The notes beneath the pieces are model-generated. The model was not told the DNA's origin. It saw only the letters and a program-made list of their open reading frames with translations, and ran no database searches. The position numbers and the translations under genes are program-made. Source: an uncultured Elusimicrobiales bacterium (GTDB taxonomy: Bacteria > Elusimicrobiota > Elusimicrobia > Elusimicrobiales > Elusimicrobiaceae). From it: a stretch of 64,000 bases of DNA. Shown piece by piece: positions 50,744-59,141 of this stretch (within the stretch, counting starts at the first letter, position 1; every line of letters starts with the position of its first letter). The DNA lies in assembly GCA_944324675.1 (NCBI GenBank), contig CALUXE010000003.1, forward strand, positions 62,001-126,000. Reading direction: 5' to 3'.

Positions 50744-51523
50744 ATGGAAATGAAGAAGTATGCAGGATTGTTGTTATGCGCCGCGTTTGTCTTAAGCGCG
50801 ACAGCGGCTTTCGCGAGACCCGATGACAGAGGAGTAAGACGCGAAGACAGAAGAAGCTTCCGCGTTCATAATTATATAGCGCAGGATTGCGTTGTAATGT
50901 TCCCTAAGGCGCTGCACGGCAATATGGACGCCTTTGAAGACGATATGGAATATTATATAGAGAACAGCTCTTTCTGGGAAAGATGCGTCGCCCCGTATTT
51001 GGATAGAGGGCAAAACGCGGTAATAAGCTATAAAGTATTCACCGCCGCAGATATGCCCAACGCGAGAGAAGTGGCGCAAGCTGTAAAATCCGCGAAGGAG
51101 TTTACGGAGGAATTGACGGATTATATTGAAGACGTGCAGGAATATAGCGGTGTATATGAAAGACCGGAAATGTTTACGTATTTGCAAGTCCCGTCTTCGG
51201 TAAATATAAATAAACAGCTTTTGCGCGAAGTAAAGAAAGTCAACAAGAGATATAAAGCGAAAAGCGATATGCCCAAAATCTGGGTTGAGCTCGACTTTGC
51301 CGCCGCCGACACCCGCGCCGACATCGGTGCGATAACGGTGCTTGGCCCCGGCTCTAAGGGGATTGTAAGACCCGAGCCCAGGCCCGCGCGCGGCGTTATG
51401 CCCGAGGAGCATTTGAGGCCCGCTCATCACAAAAATGCCCCCGACGCCGCAAAGCCGGCGCCTAGGGCGGAGAGGGAGCCTGCCCCCAAACATGCTTCAG
51501 CGCCGGTTCCTCCGGCAAAGTAA
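50744..51523 (+). CDS. Secreted protein of unknown function with Pro/Ala-rich tail
   Basis: A 259-residue protein. The signal peptide MEMKKYAGLLLCAAFVLSATAAFA is cleaved near Ala24. The mature region begins with an Arg/Asp-rich stretch, then a folded domain of about 130 residues (25-200) with two cysteines (CVVMF, RCVAP) and many acidic and Tyr residues, then a low-complexity tail rich in Pro, Ala, Arg and His from about 210. No family is recognised. AAAGGAGGGG lies at good spacing before the first ATG; the ATG two codons later is also possible. Confidence 0.78.
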   Translation: MEMKKYAGLLLCAAFVLSATAAFARPDDRGVRREDRRSFRVHNYIAQDCVVMFPKALHGNMDAFEDDMEYYIENSSFWERCVAPYLDRGQNAVISYKVFTAADMPNAREVAQAVKSAKEFTEELTDYIEDVQEYSGVYERPEMFTYLQVPSSVNINKQLLREVKKVNKRYKAKSDMPKIWVELDFAAADTRADIGAITVLGPGSKGIVRPEPRPARGVMPEEHLRPAHHKNAPDAAKPAPRAEREPAPKHASAPVPPAK

Positions 51524-51542
51524 AGCGGATAAATTTAGCGCT

Positions 51543-51572
51543 AAAACCCCCGTATTAATATGCGGGGTTTTT
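51543..51572 (+). terminator. Intrinsic terminator after the secreted-protein gene
   Basis: AAACCCC and GGGGTTTT enclose an AT-rich interior that pairs further (TATTAATA), followed by TTATTT, 20 bases past the stop. Confidence 0.78.
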
Positions 51573-51660
51573 ATTTCTATATCTAGACCCAATGGAATAT
51601 TTTATGATGGGAAAGGTGCTGACTGGTCTTGAGGGTATTCTTTTGGACAAAGCCTTAATG

Positions 51661-51688
51661 AAAAAGCCCCCGCATAAGCGGGGGCTTT
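51661..51688 (-). terminator. Intrinsic terminator of the small repeat-protein gene
   Basis: AAAGCCCCCGC/GCGGGGGCTTT with a four-base loop is followed on the minus strand by T, 19 bases past the stop. Confidence 0.9.
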
Positions 51689-51706
51689 AAATCAATGAGT
51701 AAACTT

Positions 51707-51931
51707 TTATTTCGCGTTTACCATTTTCGCTCTGGAGATATCGCCTTTCTTATCTAAGAAATAAAGAAAGCCTTTCTCTTTTTTGATGCCGGCTTTGGCT
51801 ACTTTTTTGGCTTTACCGCCTTTCTTGCCGCCGCGGGCCATCTGTACTCTGGAGACGTCGCCGTCTTTATCTATGTAATAAAGAAAGCCGTCTTCGCGTT
51901 CTACACCAACTTTAAGAACTTTTTCTGCCAT
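51707..51931 (-). CDS. Small basic protein made of two internal repeats
   Basis: A 74-residue, Lys-rich cytoplasmic protein. The ATG at 51931 is preferred: AGGAG lies seven bases upstream, while the ATG two codons earlier is too close. Two units of about 24 residues repeat: VGVEREDGFLYYIDKDGDVS and AGIKKEKGFLYFLDKKGDIS, each ending in SR-x-[QK]M. They are joined by a Gly/Lys linker (ARGGKKGGKAKKVAK). Each unit looks like a short beta meander with an aromatic core (FLYY/FLYF). The linker could bind nucleic acid. No named family is recognised. It has its own ribosome site and terminator. Confidence 0.78.
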   Translation of the reverse strand: MAEKVLKVGVEREDGFLYYIDKDGDVSRVQMARGGKKGGKAKKVAKAGIKKEKGFLYFLDKKGDISRAKMVNAK

Positions 51932-52061
51932 GGTCATTCTCCTGCTTGGAATGGGGCCCGTAAGCCCGATACCACAAGTCTAATAAAAAAATTTAATATA
52001 TGCAAGAGGTTTTTTAGTCGGTGTAAATAAAGATCTTCGTCTAAAGAAGCTTAAGGGGGTT

Positions 52062-55000
52062 TTATTTGGTCTCGAAATCCCAGGCGTTTTGTCCAAAGTT
52101 TTCTTCTATAAAATTAATCAGGGAATTGTGAAGAACAGTTCTGTGAGGCGTTTTTATCAGGGTTTTTTTGCCGTTTTCTTCTATATCCAAAAACACTTCC
52201 GTCAAGCCTTGCGAAGCTTGCAGCAAGGCGTTAAGCCTAAGCATGGCTTCTTTTTCGCAGGAGGACGGCAAGTGTATTATAAAACGCGCCGCTTTTCTTG
52301 ATATCGCGTTAAGAATAGGCTCCACGGAAGATACCATGATTTCCGGTTTGGCGGAGAACTCGTCGCCCCTGATGTCGCCAGTGACTATTACGGCTTGATT
52401 GATTTCCACTTTTCCGTTGATCGCGGCCCAAGCGCGGCTGAAAGCGTTTGCCGTTATCGATTGGGATTCATCTTCTATTGTAAGCTGGGCCCAATTGTCT
52501 TTATTTTTGGTCTGGCGTTTTTTTATTCTGGCTATTATGCCCGCCACTTCCACGGTGCCTACGGTGGGATTGTCGTGAATGGCAGAAATGTCGGCTTTAA
52601 GGAATTTCTTTATATGCCTTTGATATTTTGTCAGAGGGTGTCCCGAGAGATAGAGGCCCAAAACTTCCCTTTCATTGTTAAGAAGTTCCGTTTTGGTTAG
52701 GGGCGCGGCTTTTTTAAGGATAGGTTTGGATTGTTCGGTTATGTCCACAAAGCTGTCCCCAAACAAGGTATCGGCGGCGCTTTCTTTTTCTAATTTTATG
52801 TTAGCGGCATGGGCGATGATAGAGGCCATGTCGCTTAAGAGCTGGGCTCGAACGGTTAAAGGGTCGTCCCCCGGCATTAGAGAATCAAACGCGCCGGCCA
52901 TAGTGAAAGACTCCAACGCCTTTCTGTTTGACAAATATAGATTTATCCTTACGCAGAAATCGTATAAGTCTTTATAGGGGCCGTTTTCTTCCCTTTCTTT
53001 AACTATATTTTTGCAGCCTTCTTCCCCGACATTCTTTATGGCTGTGAGCCCAAAGCGGATGGCTTCCTTGCCGTTTGGCAGTTTTTCCACGCTGAAATAG
53101 GGTTTTGATTTTTGGATGTCGGGCGGCAAAACGTCAAAACCCATTCTTCTGGCTTCTTCCAAATAAGTAACGATTTTATTTTCCTTATCGGAAGAACCTA
53201 TGGCGTTGTGGCCGATTTCGTTTGTCAAAGAGGCGCACATAAACTCTATCGGATAGTTTGCTTTTAGATAAGCCGTTTGGTAAGAAACCAAAGCGTAAGC
53301 CACGGAGTGGGATTTGTTAAAACCATACTCGGCGAATTTCGCCATCTGGTCAAATATTTTATTGGAAAGCTTGGGCGGGACGCGGTTCTTTTCCGCGCCG
53401 GAGATGAATTTCTCGCGGAATTTTTCCATAATATCCAGCTTCTTTTTACCCATGGCTTTGCGCAAGGTATCGGCCTCGCCGGGGGTAAAACCGCTTAAAG
53501 CTTTGGAAACCTCCATAATTTGTTCCTGATAAATCATAGTGCCGTAAGTTTCGGCGAGGATAGGTTCCATAAGCTTGTGGTCCACGGTGATTTTTTCGGT
53601 GCCGTTTTTGCGCTTGACAAAACTATCCAACATCCCGCTTTGCATGGGGCCGGGCCTGTATAGGGCGACCAAAGCCGAAATGTCGCTGAATATGCTGGGT
53701 TTTAAGCGTTTTACCAAGTCTTTCATTCCGCCGCTTTCCAATTGGAATACGCAGGTGGTATGCGCGGCCTGGAGCAGTTCGTAAGTTTTTTTGTCGTCCA
53801 AGGGTATATTGTCTATATCTATGTCTATGCCGCGCAGCTCTTTTACCATTTTGATGGTATTGTCTATTACGGTTAGGGTTTTAAGGCCCAGGAAGTCTAT
53901 TTTCAAAAGCCCCATATCCGATACGGTATTGCCTTCAAACTGCGTTGTTATAATTCCTTTTGAACCTTTCGCCAAAGGAGTGTATTTTGTCACTTCCTCT
54001 TTTGTCACCAAAAGGCCGGCGGCGTGTACTCCCGTATGCCTTTTAAGGCCTTCTATTTTCATTGCGTATTCAAAAAGTTGTTTGACTTTCGGGTCCCTTT
54101 CCATTTCCGAACGGATTTCCGGCACTTGCTCTATGGCGCCTTGTATGGTGGCTTTTAAATCGTCGGGGATATATTTTGCCAGGCGGTTTGTATCGGTTAC
54201 GCTGAAGCCTAAAACGCGGGCGGTGTCTTTTAGGGCCAGCTTTGCTTTCATTGTACCGAAAGTTATTATCTGCGCCACGTTTTTGTTGCCGTATTTATGG
54301 CGCATATAGTCTATCACTTTTTCGCGGCCCGCGTCGGAAAAGTCTATATCCAAATCCGGCATGCTTACCCTATCGGGGTTAAGGAAACGCTCAAAAAGCA
54401 ATTTGTTTTTTATCGGATCAAGTTTCGTTATGTCCATGCTGTAGGCCACTATGGAGCCAGCGCCGGAGCCTCTGCCCGGGCCTACGGGTATATCATTGTT
54501 GCGGGCATAGCTTATGAAATCGGCCACTATCAGAAAGTAAACGGCAAAACCCATAGAAGATATTACGGAGAGTTCATAATCCAGCCTTTTTTGATATTCC
54601 TCGGGAATAAGGTCGGTTTTAAGTTTCTTTTTAAGGCCCTCTACGCATTTAAATCTGAGATAATCGGAATGGGAGTCGAATTCTTTGGGTATTTCGAAGT
54701 TAGGCATTACAAAGCCCTCTTTCTTAAACTCCAAATTACATTTTTCGGCTACTTCCAAAGTGTTTTTTATAGCCTGTGGAGCATAGTCAAAGAGTTTGGC
54801 CATTTCGTCGCCGCTTTTGAAATATAATTCGTGGGTGTTCATCTTAAGTCGGTTGGGGTCGTCCAGAGTTTTGCCCATGGCTATGCACATATGGATATCG
54901 TGGGCCTGCCAATCTTCCCGTTTTTCGTAGTGGCAGTCATTGGTGGCGACGAGCGGTATCCCTGTTTTTTTGGATACTTCCAGAAGTATTTTTAGGGCGG

Positions 55001-55565
55001 CTTTTTCTTCCGGTATGCCGTGGTCCATGATTTCTATGTAATAATTGCCCTTGCCCAAAGCTTCTTGATACTTTAAAGCCAGTTTTATGGCGTCTTCTTC
55101 TCCTTTGCTAAGCGCCGTTTGCGCCAGCTCCCCTTTAAGACAGCCCGATAGGACAATAAGCCCTTCTTTGTTTTTGCAAAGCAAATCGAAGTCTATTCTG
55201 GGGTGGTAATAAAACCCGTCTACCCAGGCATCGGAGTTGAGCTGCATCAAATTGTGATAGCCCTGTAAGTTTTTGCTCAAGACGGTAAGATGGTTATAAG
55301 AGCTTTTGTCTTTGTCGATGACATTGTATTTGAAAGGGGTTGAATAGAACTCGCAGCCTATTATGGGTTTTATGCCTACTTCTCTGGTATTTTTATAAAA
55401 TTCCATCGCGCCGTACATATTGCCGTGGTCGGTCATGGCTAAAGCCTTAATTTTTTGTTCGGCCAGTTTTTTTAGGAAGGAAGAAGGCCCCTTGCCGGCT
55501 ATGCGGATCATGCCGTCAAGCAGGGAATATTCCGTATGGTTATGAAGATGTACAAATTCCGTCAT
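52062..55565 (-). CDS. dnaE: DNA polymerase III alpha subunit
   Basis: Replicative polymerase, 1167 residues, DnaE (not PolC) type. The N-terminal PHP domain opens with HLHNHTEYSLLDG (His6, His8, His10); the polymerase palm has PVGPGRGSGAGSIVAYS and catalytic aspartates in MPDLDIDF (Asp404, Asp406); VALYRPGPMQSGMLDSF and KMRKAMGKK-type finger residues follow; helix-hairpin-helix and OB domain (GIIARIKKRQTKNKDNW) are near the C-terminus. The short terminal region may bind the clamp. It is a single gene divergent from a Nudix gene. Confidence 0.97.
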   Translation of the reverse strand: MTEFVHLHNHTEYSLLDGMIRIAGKGPSSFLKKLAEQKIKALAMTDHGNMYGAMEFYKNTREVGIKPIIGCEFYSTPFKYNVIDKDKSSYNHLTVLSKNLQGYHNLMQLNSDAWVDGFYYHPRIDFDLLCKNKEGLIVLSGCLKGELAQTALSKGEEDAIKLALKYQEALGKGNYYIEIMDHGIPEEKAALKILLEVSKKTGIPLVATNDCHYEKREDWQAHDIHMCIAMGKTLDDPNRLKMNTHELYFKSGDEMAKLFDYAPQAIKNTLEVAEKCNLEFKKEGFVMPNFEIPKEFDSHSDYLRFKCVEGLKKKLKTDLIPEEYQKRLDYELSVISSMGFAVYFLIVADFISYARNNDIPVGPGRGSGAGSIVAYSMDITKLDPIKNKLLFERFLNPDRVSMPDLDIDFSDAGREKVIDYMRHKYGNKNVAQIITFGTMKAKLALKDTARVLGFSVTDTNRLAKYIPDDLKATIQGAIEQVPEIRSEMERDPKVKQLFEYAMKIEGLKRHTGVHAAGLLVTKEEVTKYTPLAKGSKGIITTQFEGNTVSDMGLLKIDFLGLKTLTVIDNTIKMVKELRGIDIDIDNIPLDDKKTYELLQAAHTTCVFQLESGGMKDLVKRLKPSIFSDISALVALYRPGPMQSGMLDSFVKRKNGTEKITVDHKLMEPILAETYGTMIYQEQIMEVSKALSGFTPGEADTLRKAMGKKKLDIMEKFREKFISGAEKNRVPPKLSNKIFDQMAKFAEYGFNKSHSVAYALVSYQTAYLKANYPIEFMCASLTNEIGHNAIGSSDKENKIVTYLEEARRMGFDVLPPDIQKSKPYFSVEKLPNGKEAIRFGLTAIKNVGEEGCKNIVKEREENGPYKDLYDFCVRINLYLSNRKALESFTMAGAFDSLMPGDDPLTVRAQLLSDMASIIAHAANIKLEKESAADTLFGDSFVDITEQSKPILKKAAPLTKTELLNNEREVLGLYLSGHPLTKYQRHIKKFLKADISAIHDNPTVGTVEVAGIIARIKKRQTKNKDNWAQLTIEDESQSITANAFSRAWAAINGKVEINQAVIVTGDIRGDEFSAKPEIMVSSVEPILNAISRKAARFIIHLPSSCEKEAMLRLNALLQASQGLTEVFLDIEENGKKTLIKTPHRTVLHNSLINFIEENFGQNAWDFETK

Positions 55566-55618
55566 TTTATTTTGCCGTATAAAAAGCTAATATAAAAAAA
55601 GCTGTGTTTGGAGGCTCT

Positions 55619-56161
55619 ATGACACATTATAGTAAATTAGTAGAAAAGAAAATAAAGAGCGAAAAGATATATCGAGGAGTGACGGGCTTTAATGTAGATA
55701 CGGTAAGACTTGTAAACGGGAAGACGTCTTTTCGGGAATATATGTTACATCCAGGGGCCAGCGCGGTGCTGGCTTTTATAGAAGGCAAGGTGCTGTTGGT
55801 CGAACAATATCGTTATCCTGTTAAGAAGATAACTTTGGAACTTCCGGCGGGCAAAATGAAGAAGGGGCAAACTCCGCTCGCCTGCGCCCGCGCCGAGCTG
55901 GAGGAAGAAACGGGCTATAAAGCGGGCAAAATAAAGAAACTTCTAAGTTTTAACACCTCGGTAGCTTTTTCCGACGAAGTGTTGCATATATATCTGGCGG
56001 AGAATTTAAAACGCGGCAAAATGCATTTGGACGCGGACGAATTTGTCAACGTAAAACTTATAGATTATAAAAAAGCTCTAAAAATGGTAAAAAGCGGGAA
56101 GATAAGCGATTCCAAAACGGTGATAGCCTTGCTTTATTATCAAAATTTTCACGGTGCTTAA
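55619..56161 (+). CDS. Nudix hydrolase, ADP-ribose pyrophosphatase type
   Basis: A 180-residue Nudix enzyme probably splitting ADP-ribose. The ATG at 55619 is chosen because GGAGG lies just before it. FIEGKVLLVEQYRYPVKKITLELPAGK is the typical ADPR-hydrolase lead-in. In the Nudix box (GKMKKGQTPLACARAELEEE then TGY) the catalytic ELxEE part is intact, but the usual first Glu is Gln and the Arg before the first catalytic Glu is Ala, with an Arg one position earlier. Activity seems likely, but the changes are unusual. Confidence 0.85.
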   Translation: MTHYSKLVEKKIKSEKIYRGVTGFNVDTVRLVNGKTSFREYMLHPGASAVLAFIEGKVLLVEQYRYPVKKITLELPAGKMKKGQTPLACARAELEEETGYKAGKIKKLLSFNTSVAFSDEVLHIYLAENLKRGKMHLDADEFVNVKLIDYKKALKMVKSGKISDSKTVIALLYYQNFHGA

Positions 56162-56219
56162 ACGTCTTGACCGGGCTGTCTGATAGAAAAGAGGGGCAAA
56201 ATTTTATAAAATTTCCATA

Positions 56220-57092
56220 ATGGCAACTATACTGGAAGGGAAAACTTTGGCAGCCGCGATAAGAGAAAGCCTGCCTCAAAAAGCCAAAGAACTAAGCGCG
56301 AAGCTGGGGAGAGCGCCAAGGCTTGTCGGCGTTTCTTGGCAAGGCGATTACGCGGGGCATCTTTATTTGACCAAAGAAGTAAACGCCGCGCGCAAAACGG
56401 GAATACAGGCCGACATTGTATTGGTGGACGCCAAAACATCAGCGGGCGATTTTGTCAAACTGTTATCCAAGATTTATGGCGATAAAACGATAGACGCCCT
56501 GCTGATCCCCCGTCCTTTGCCGCCGGCATTAAACGGGTTGGACATTTCACTATTGATAAATCCCGATCAAGACATAGACGGGGCGGGCCTTATAAGTATG
56601 GGGCGGCTGTTTATGTGCAAGACTTGGGACGACGTGTTAAAATTAGACAGTTTTGTGCCCTGCTGCCCTCTTGCGGTAATGCGTCTTTTAGAGTATCATA
56701 AGATAGCTCTCCGCGGGAAGAAGGTTTGCGTAATCGGGCGCAGCAATACGGTAGGCGGCCCCTTGGCCAAAATGCTGATGTGCAAAGACGCTACGGTAAC
56801 GGTCTGCCATACCAAAACAAAAGATTTAAGGGAAGTATTGCTGGAACAGGATATAGCGATCAGCGCCGCGGGGCAAGCCAGATTTATCAAAAAAGAAATG
56901 GTAAAAAAAGGTACAATACTGATAGATGTCGGCACCAATCAAGACGAAGAAGGAAGGTTTTGCGGAGATATCGATTTTGAAAACATAAAAGAGAGCTGCG
57001 CGATTTCGCCGGTTCCGGGCGGAGTAGGGCCGGTAACCTTGGCGTGTCTGCTTGAGCACACTTTGCGCGCGGCCGAGAGGAAATTAAAATGA
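56220..57092 (+). CDS. folD: FolD-family protein with altered catalytic residues
   Basis: Homologue of methylene-THF dehydrogenase/methenyl-THF cyclohydrolase, 290 residues. The family fold is clear: INPDQDIDGAG, VPCCPLAVMRLLEYHKI, the NADP site GRSNTVGGP, VTVCHTKT and the ending SPVPGGVGPVTLACLLEHTL. But the Y-x3-K motif reads Tyr49-Leu-Thr-Lys-Glu53, with no gap to the following Gly61, so the catalytic Lys position is Glu; and the VQLPLP motif reads IPRPLP, replacing the partner Gln by Pro97. The aspartate (Asp118) remains. Cyclohydrolase activity is therefore doubtful; the dehydrogenase may remain, or function may have changed. The end overlaps the next gene by four bases. Confidence 0.85.
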   Translation: MATILEGKTLAAAIRESLPQKAKELSAKLGRAPRLVGVSWQGDYAGHLYLTKEVNAARKTGIQADIVLVDAKTSAGDFVKLLSKIYGDKTIDALLIPRPLPPALNGLDISLLINPDQDIDGAGLISMGRLFMCKTWDDVLKLDSFVPCCPLAVMRLLEYHKIALRGKKVCVIGRSNTVGGPLAKMLMCKDATVTVCHTKTKDLREVLLEQDIAISAAGQARFIKKEMVKKGTILIDVGTNQDEEGRFCGDIDFENIKESCAISPVPGGVGPVTLACLLEHTLRAAERKLK

Positions 57093-57544
57093 GAAAACTT
57101 CTACTTTTCATAATACTCCCCGCGTTTTTTGCCGGATGTTACGGCGGCGGGACGTCTTCCGGTAAAATAAAGGAGAGGACTTTCAACGAGCAAATAGCGG
57201 CCTTGGAAAAGGAGCCTGTTCCGGAAGATTACAAAAGCGATTTACAAGGAGGCGCTTTGCAAAGCGACGTAGACAGAGCTTTGGACGTATCGGCGCAAGC
57301 GCAAAGAGAACGCCGCGGCGGCTCGCCTTTGGTGGAATCGGATTATATTTTTAGGGTAATGCCCGATAAAGGCACGTATAGTTTTGACGAGTATAATCAA
57401 GTCTGGACCGATGAGCCCAAGTCGGCCGACTATAAGAATACAAAAAGATTATGGGCCAAACCCAAAGCATTCAAGCCGGAAGAAGTTTCCGCCGATTATT
57501 CCTATGAGGAAACTTCCGGCGACGAATATTCTTACGAAGAATAA
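57089..57544 (+). CDS. Small lipoprotein with acidic Tyr-rich C-terminus
   Basis: A 151-residue lipoprotein: MRKLLLFIILPAFFAGC, lipobox FAGC with Cys17, then a Gly/Ser linker. The mature part is highly polar and probably partly disordered, and the C-terminus carries two near-copies of [DE]YSYEE. No family is recognised. The ATG overlaps the folD stop (ATGA), so the pair is co-translated. Confidence 0.78.
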   Translation: MRKLLLFIILPAFFAGCYGGGTSSGKIKERTFNEQIAALEKEPVPEDYKSDLQGGALQSDVDRALDVSAQAQRERRGGSPLVESDYIFRVMPDKGTYSFDEYNQVWTDEPKSADYKNTKRLWAKPKAFKPEEVSADYSYEETSGDEYSYEE

Positions 57545-57563
57545 AATTCTTTGCGATATTTAA

Positions 57564-57595
57564 AAAACCCCGATGGCAATATCGGGGTTTTTATT
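57564..57595 (+). terminator. Intrinsic terminator after the lipoprotein gene
   Basis: AAACCCCGAT/ATCGGGGTTT with a six-base loop, followed by TTATTTTATTT, lies about 20 bases past the stop. Confidence 0.9.
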
Positions 57596-57599
57596 TTAT

Positions 57600-57637
57600 T
57601 TGTATGCCGTGAAAACCCCCGGATAGGCTGGGGATGT
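57600..57637. repeat. Repeated terminator-flank motif, copy B
   Basis: TTGTATGCCGTGAAAACCCC (57600-57619) matches 18 of 20 bases of copy A at 42742-42761. On the minus strand the adjoining ATCCCC/GGGGGT hairpin followed by TTTTC can end the glpQ-like transcript, nine bases from its stop. Confidence 0.5.
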
Positions 57638-57645
57638 TTGTTGTT

Positions 57646-58326
57646 TTAAATGGAAAGCCCAATTTTTAAGAAGGCGGGCGACATAATTTCTGGAAAATCG
57701 CTGAAAACGCCGTCAACGCCCATCTCTTTTAGCTCTAAAGCCGTTTTATAATCGTTGACTGTATAGACAAAAGTTTTTAAATTGTTGCGCTTACATATTT
57801 TGATTATTGAAGGCTTTATTCTTTTGACGTTTATATTTACGCTGTAAGCGTTTATCTCCAATGCTTGGGCAAGATTAAAATCCCTGGTAAGAAGGCCGAT
57901 TTTTACGGAGGGATTTAATCTCCTCACTCGTATAAGCGTATCAAAGTCAAAGGAAGATATAAGCAGGCGTTCCAGTAGCCCTTTGGGTTCTTTTTTAAGA
58001 TAAGAAAAGAGTTGGTTTTCTATATTCGGGTAGAGATTAGCGTCGTTTTTTATTTCCAGATTGATTTTTACAGAGGGATTTCTAGCCGTTTCGAATAATT
58101 CGGGCAAAGTAGGCACTTGCAATTTCCGCAGGGCGGAATAATTAAGATTTTTGATATATTGTCCGTTTGGCAGACGGTAGTCGTGATAGAGGATTAAAAC
58201 CCCGTCTTTGGAGCGCTGCAAATCCGTTTCCATAAAGAGGGCGCCCAAATCAAAGGCGGCTTTAAAAGCCTTAAGGGTATTTTCTTTAAAATAGGCGCTT
58301 GCGCCGCGGTGTGCAATGGTAATCAT
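57646..58326 (-). CDS. Glycerophosphodiester phosphodiesterase family protein
   Basis: TIM-barrel phosphodiesterase, 226 residues, no signal peptide, so cytoplasmic (UgpQ-like). The catalytic and metal residues are in IAHRGASAYFKENT (His-Arg and Glu), ETDLQRSKDG (Glu/Asp) and LYHDY (His). NLEIKND supplies a further Glu. It should split glycerophosphodiesters into glycerol 3-phosphate and an alcohol. It starts three bases after the PHP gene and is last of the Nfu-PHP-GDPD run. Confidence 0.9.
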   Translation of the reverse strand: MITIAHRGASAYFKENTLKAFKAAFDLGALFMETDLQRSKDGVLILYHDYRLPNGQYIKNLNYSALRKLQVPTLPELFETARNPSVKINLEIKNDANLYPNIENQLFSYLKKEPKGLLERLLISSFDFDTLIRVRRLNPSVKIGLLTRDFNLAQALEINAYSVNINVKRIKPSIIKICKRNNLKTFVYTVNDYKTALELKEMGVDGVFSDFPEIMSPAFLKIGLSI

Positions 58327-58328
58327 AA

Positions 58329-59141
58329 TTACAATCCGAAGGCCTGTTTTAAGTCCTCAAGAGTATGTTGCGGAATATCAAATCCGGGCGAGCAACATCT
58401 GCCGCTTTTGGTTCCGTGGAAATCGGAGCCTGCGCTTATCAGCAGTTTATATTTGTCTGCTATGGCAAAGAGGTCCTGCTTGGTTTGGAAAGAATGTGCG
58501 GGGTAGTAAATTTCTATACCGTTTAAACCCGCGTTTACCCAAGCCGGGAAGTTCCAGCAGTCTTTGACTATGCCGGGGTGCGCGATAAAAGCCAAGCCGC
58601 CGGCTTGGCGTATGATTTTTATTGTTTCGGCAACGGAAGCTCCTCTGGGCGGGGCATAACCCGGGCGGCCTTGCACGAGGTATTTTTTAAAACCTTCCTG
58701 CCTGCTGGAAACCAGCTTTTTGTTTTTTAGCGCGTCGGCTATATGGGCGCGCGAGGCAACGGTTTTTACCAAACGGAAAACGTCTTCTTCCACGATATCG
58801 ACGCCCGCTTCCCGCAGTTGTTTGATAATGGTTTTTACTCTTTGATTTCTTTCTCGTCTGCCGAATTCCAGGAACTCCAGCAGGGTTTTGTTTTCGGGAT
58901 CGACGTTAAAGCCGAGTATATGGAGATGGTCGTGTTCTTTCGTGCTTATTTCCACGCCGTTTACGTAAAGGATATTCTGTTCTTTGGCTTTTTCGCGCGC
59001 TTCATTTGTGGCTGAAAGAGTATCGTGGTCCGTTATGGACATCAATCTTACGCCGGCTCTTTTATAATGGCAAACGACTTCAGACGGGCTGTTTGTCCCG
59101 TCTGAATGTTTGGTATGGGCGTGCAAATCGACCAGAGGCAT
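58329..59141 (-). CDS. PHP-domain phosphoesterase (RNase AM/TrpH type)
   Basis: Metal-dependent phosphoesterase, 270 residues. The four PHP motifs are present: DLHAHTKHSDGT, ITDHDT, FIAHPG and GSDFHG. E. coli YciV/TrpH of this family is a 5'-3' exonuclease that trims 5S rRNA and acts on short RNA and 3',5'-pAp. This protein has the family's normal length and probably a similar task. Its ATG shares one base with the Nfu stop (TAATG). Confidence 0.9.
   Translation of the reverse strand: MPLVDLHAHTKHSDGTNSPSEVVCHYKRAGVRLMSITDHDTLSATNEAREKAKEQNILYVNGVEISTKEHDHLHILGFNVDPENKTLLEFLEFGRRERNQRVKTIIKQLREAGVDIVEEDVFRLVKTVASRAHIADALKNKKLVSSRQEGFKKYLVQGRPGYAPPRGASVAETIKIIRQAGGLAFIAHPGIVKDCWNFPAWVNAGLNGIEIYYPAHSFQTKQDLFAIADKYKLLISAGSDFHGTKSGRCCSPGFDIPQHTLEDLKQAFGL

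Noticed and set aside
52062-55565. PolC-type polymerase
   Set aside because: The protein starts with an intact PHP domain and has no exonuclease insertion; it is DnaE.
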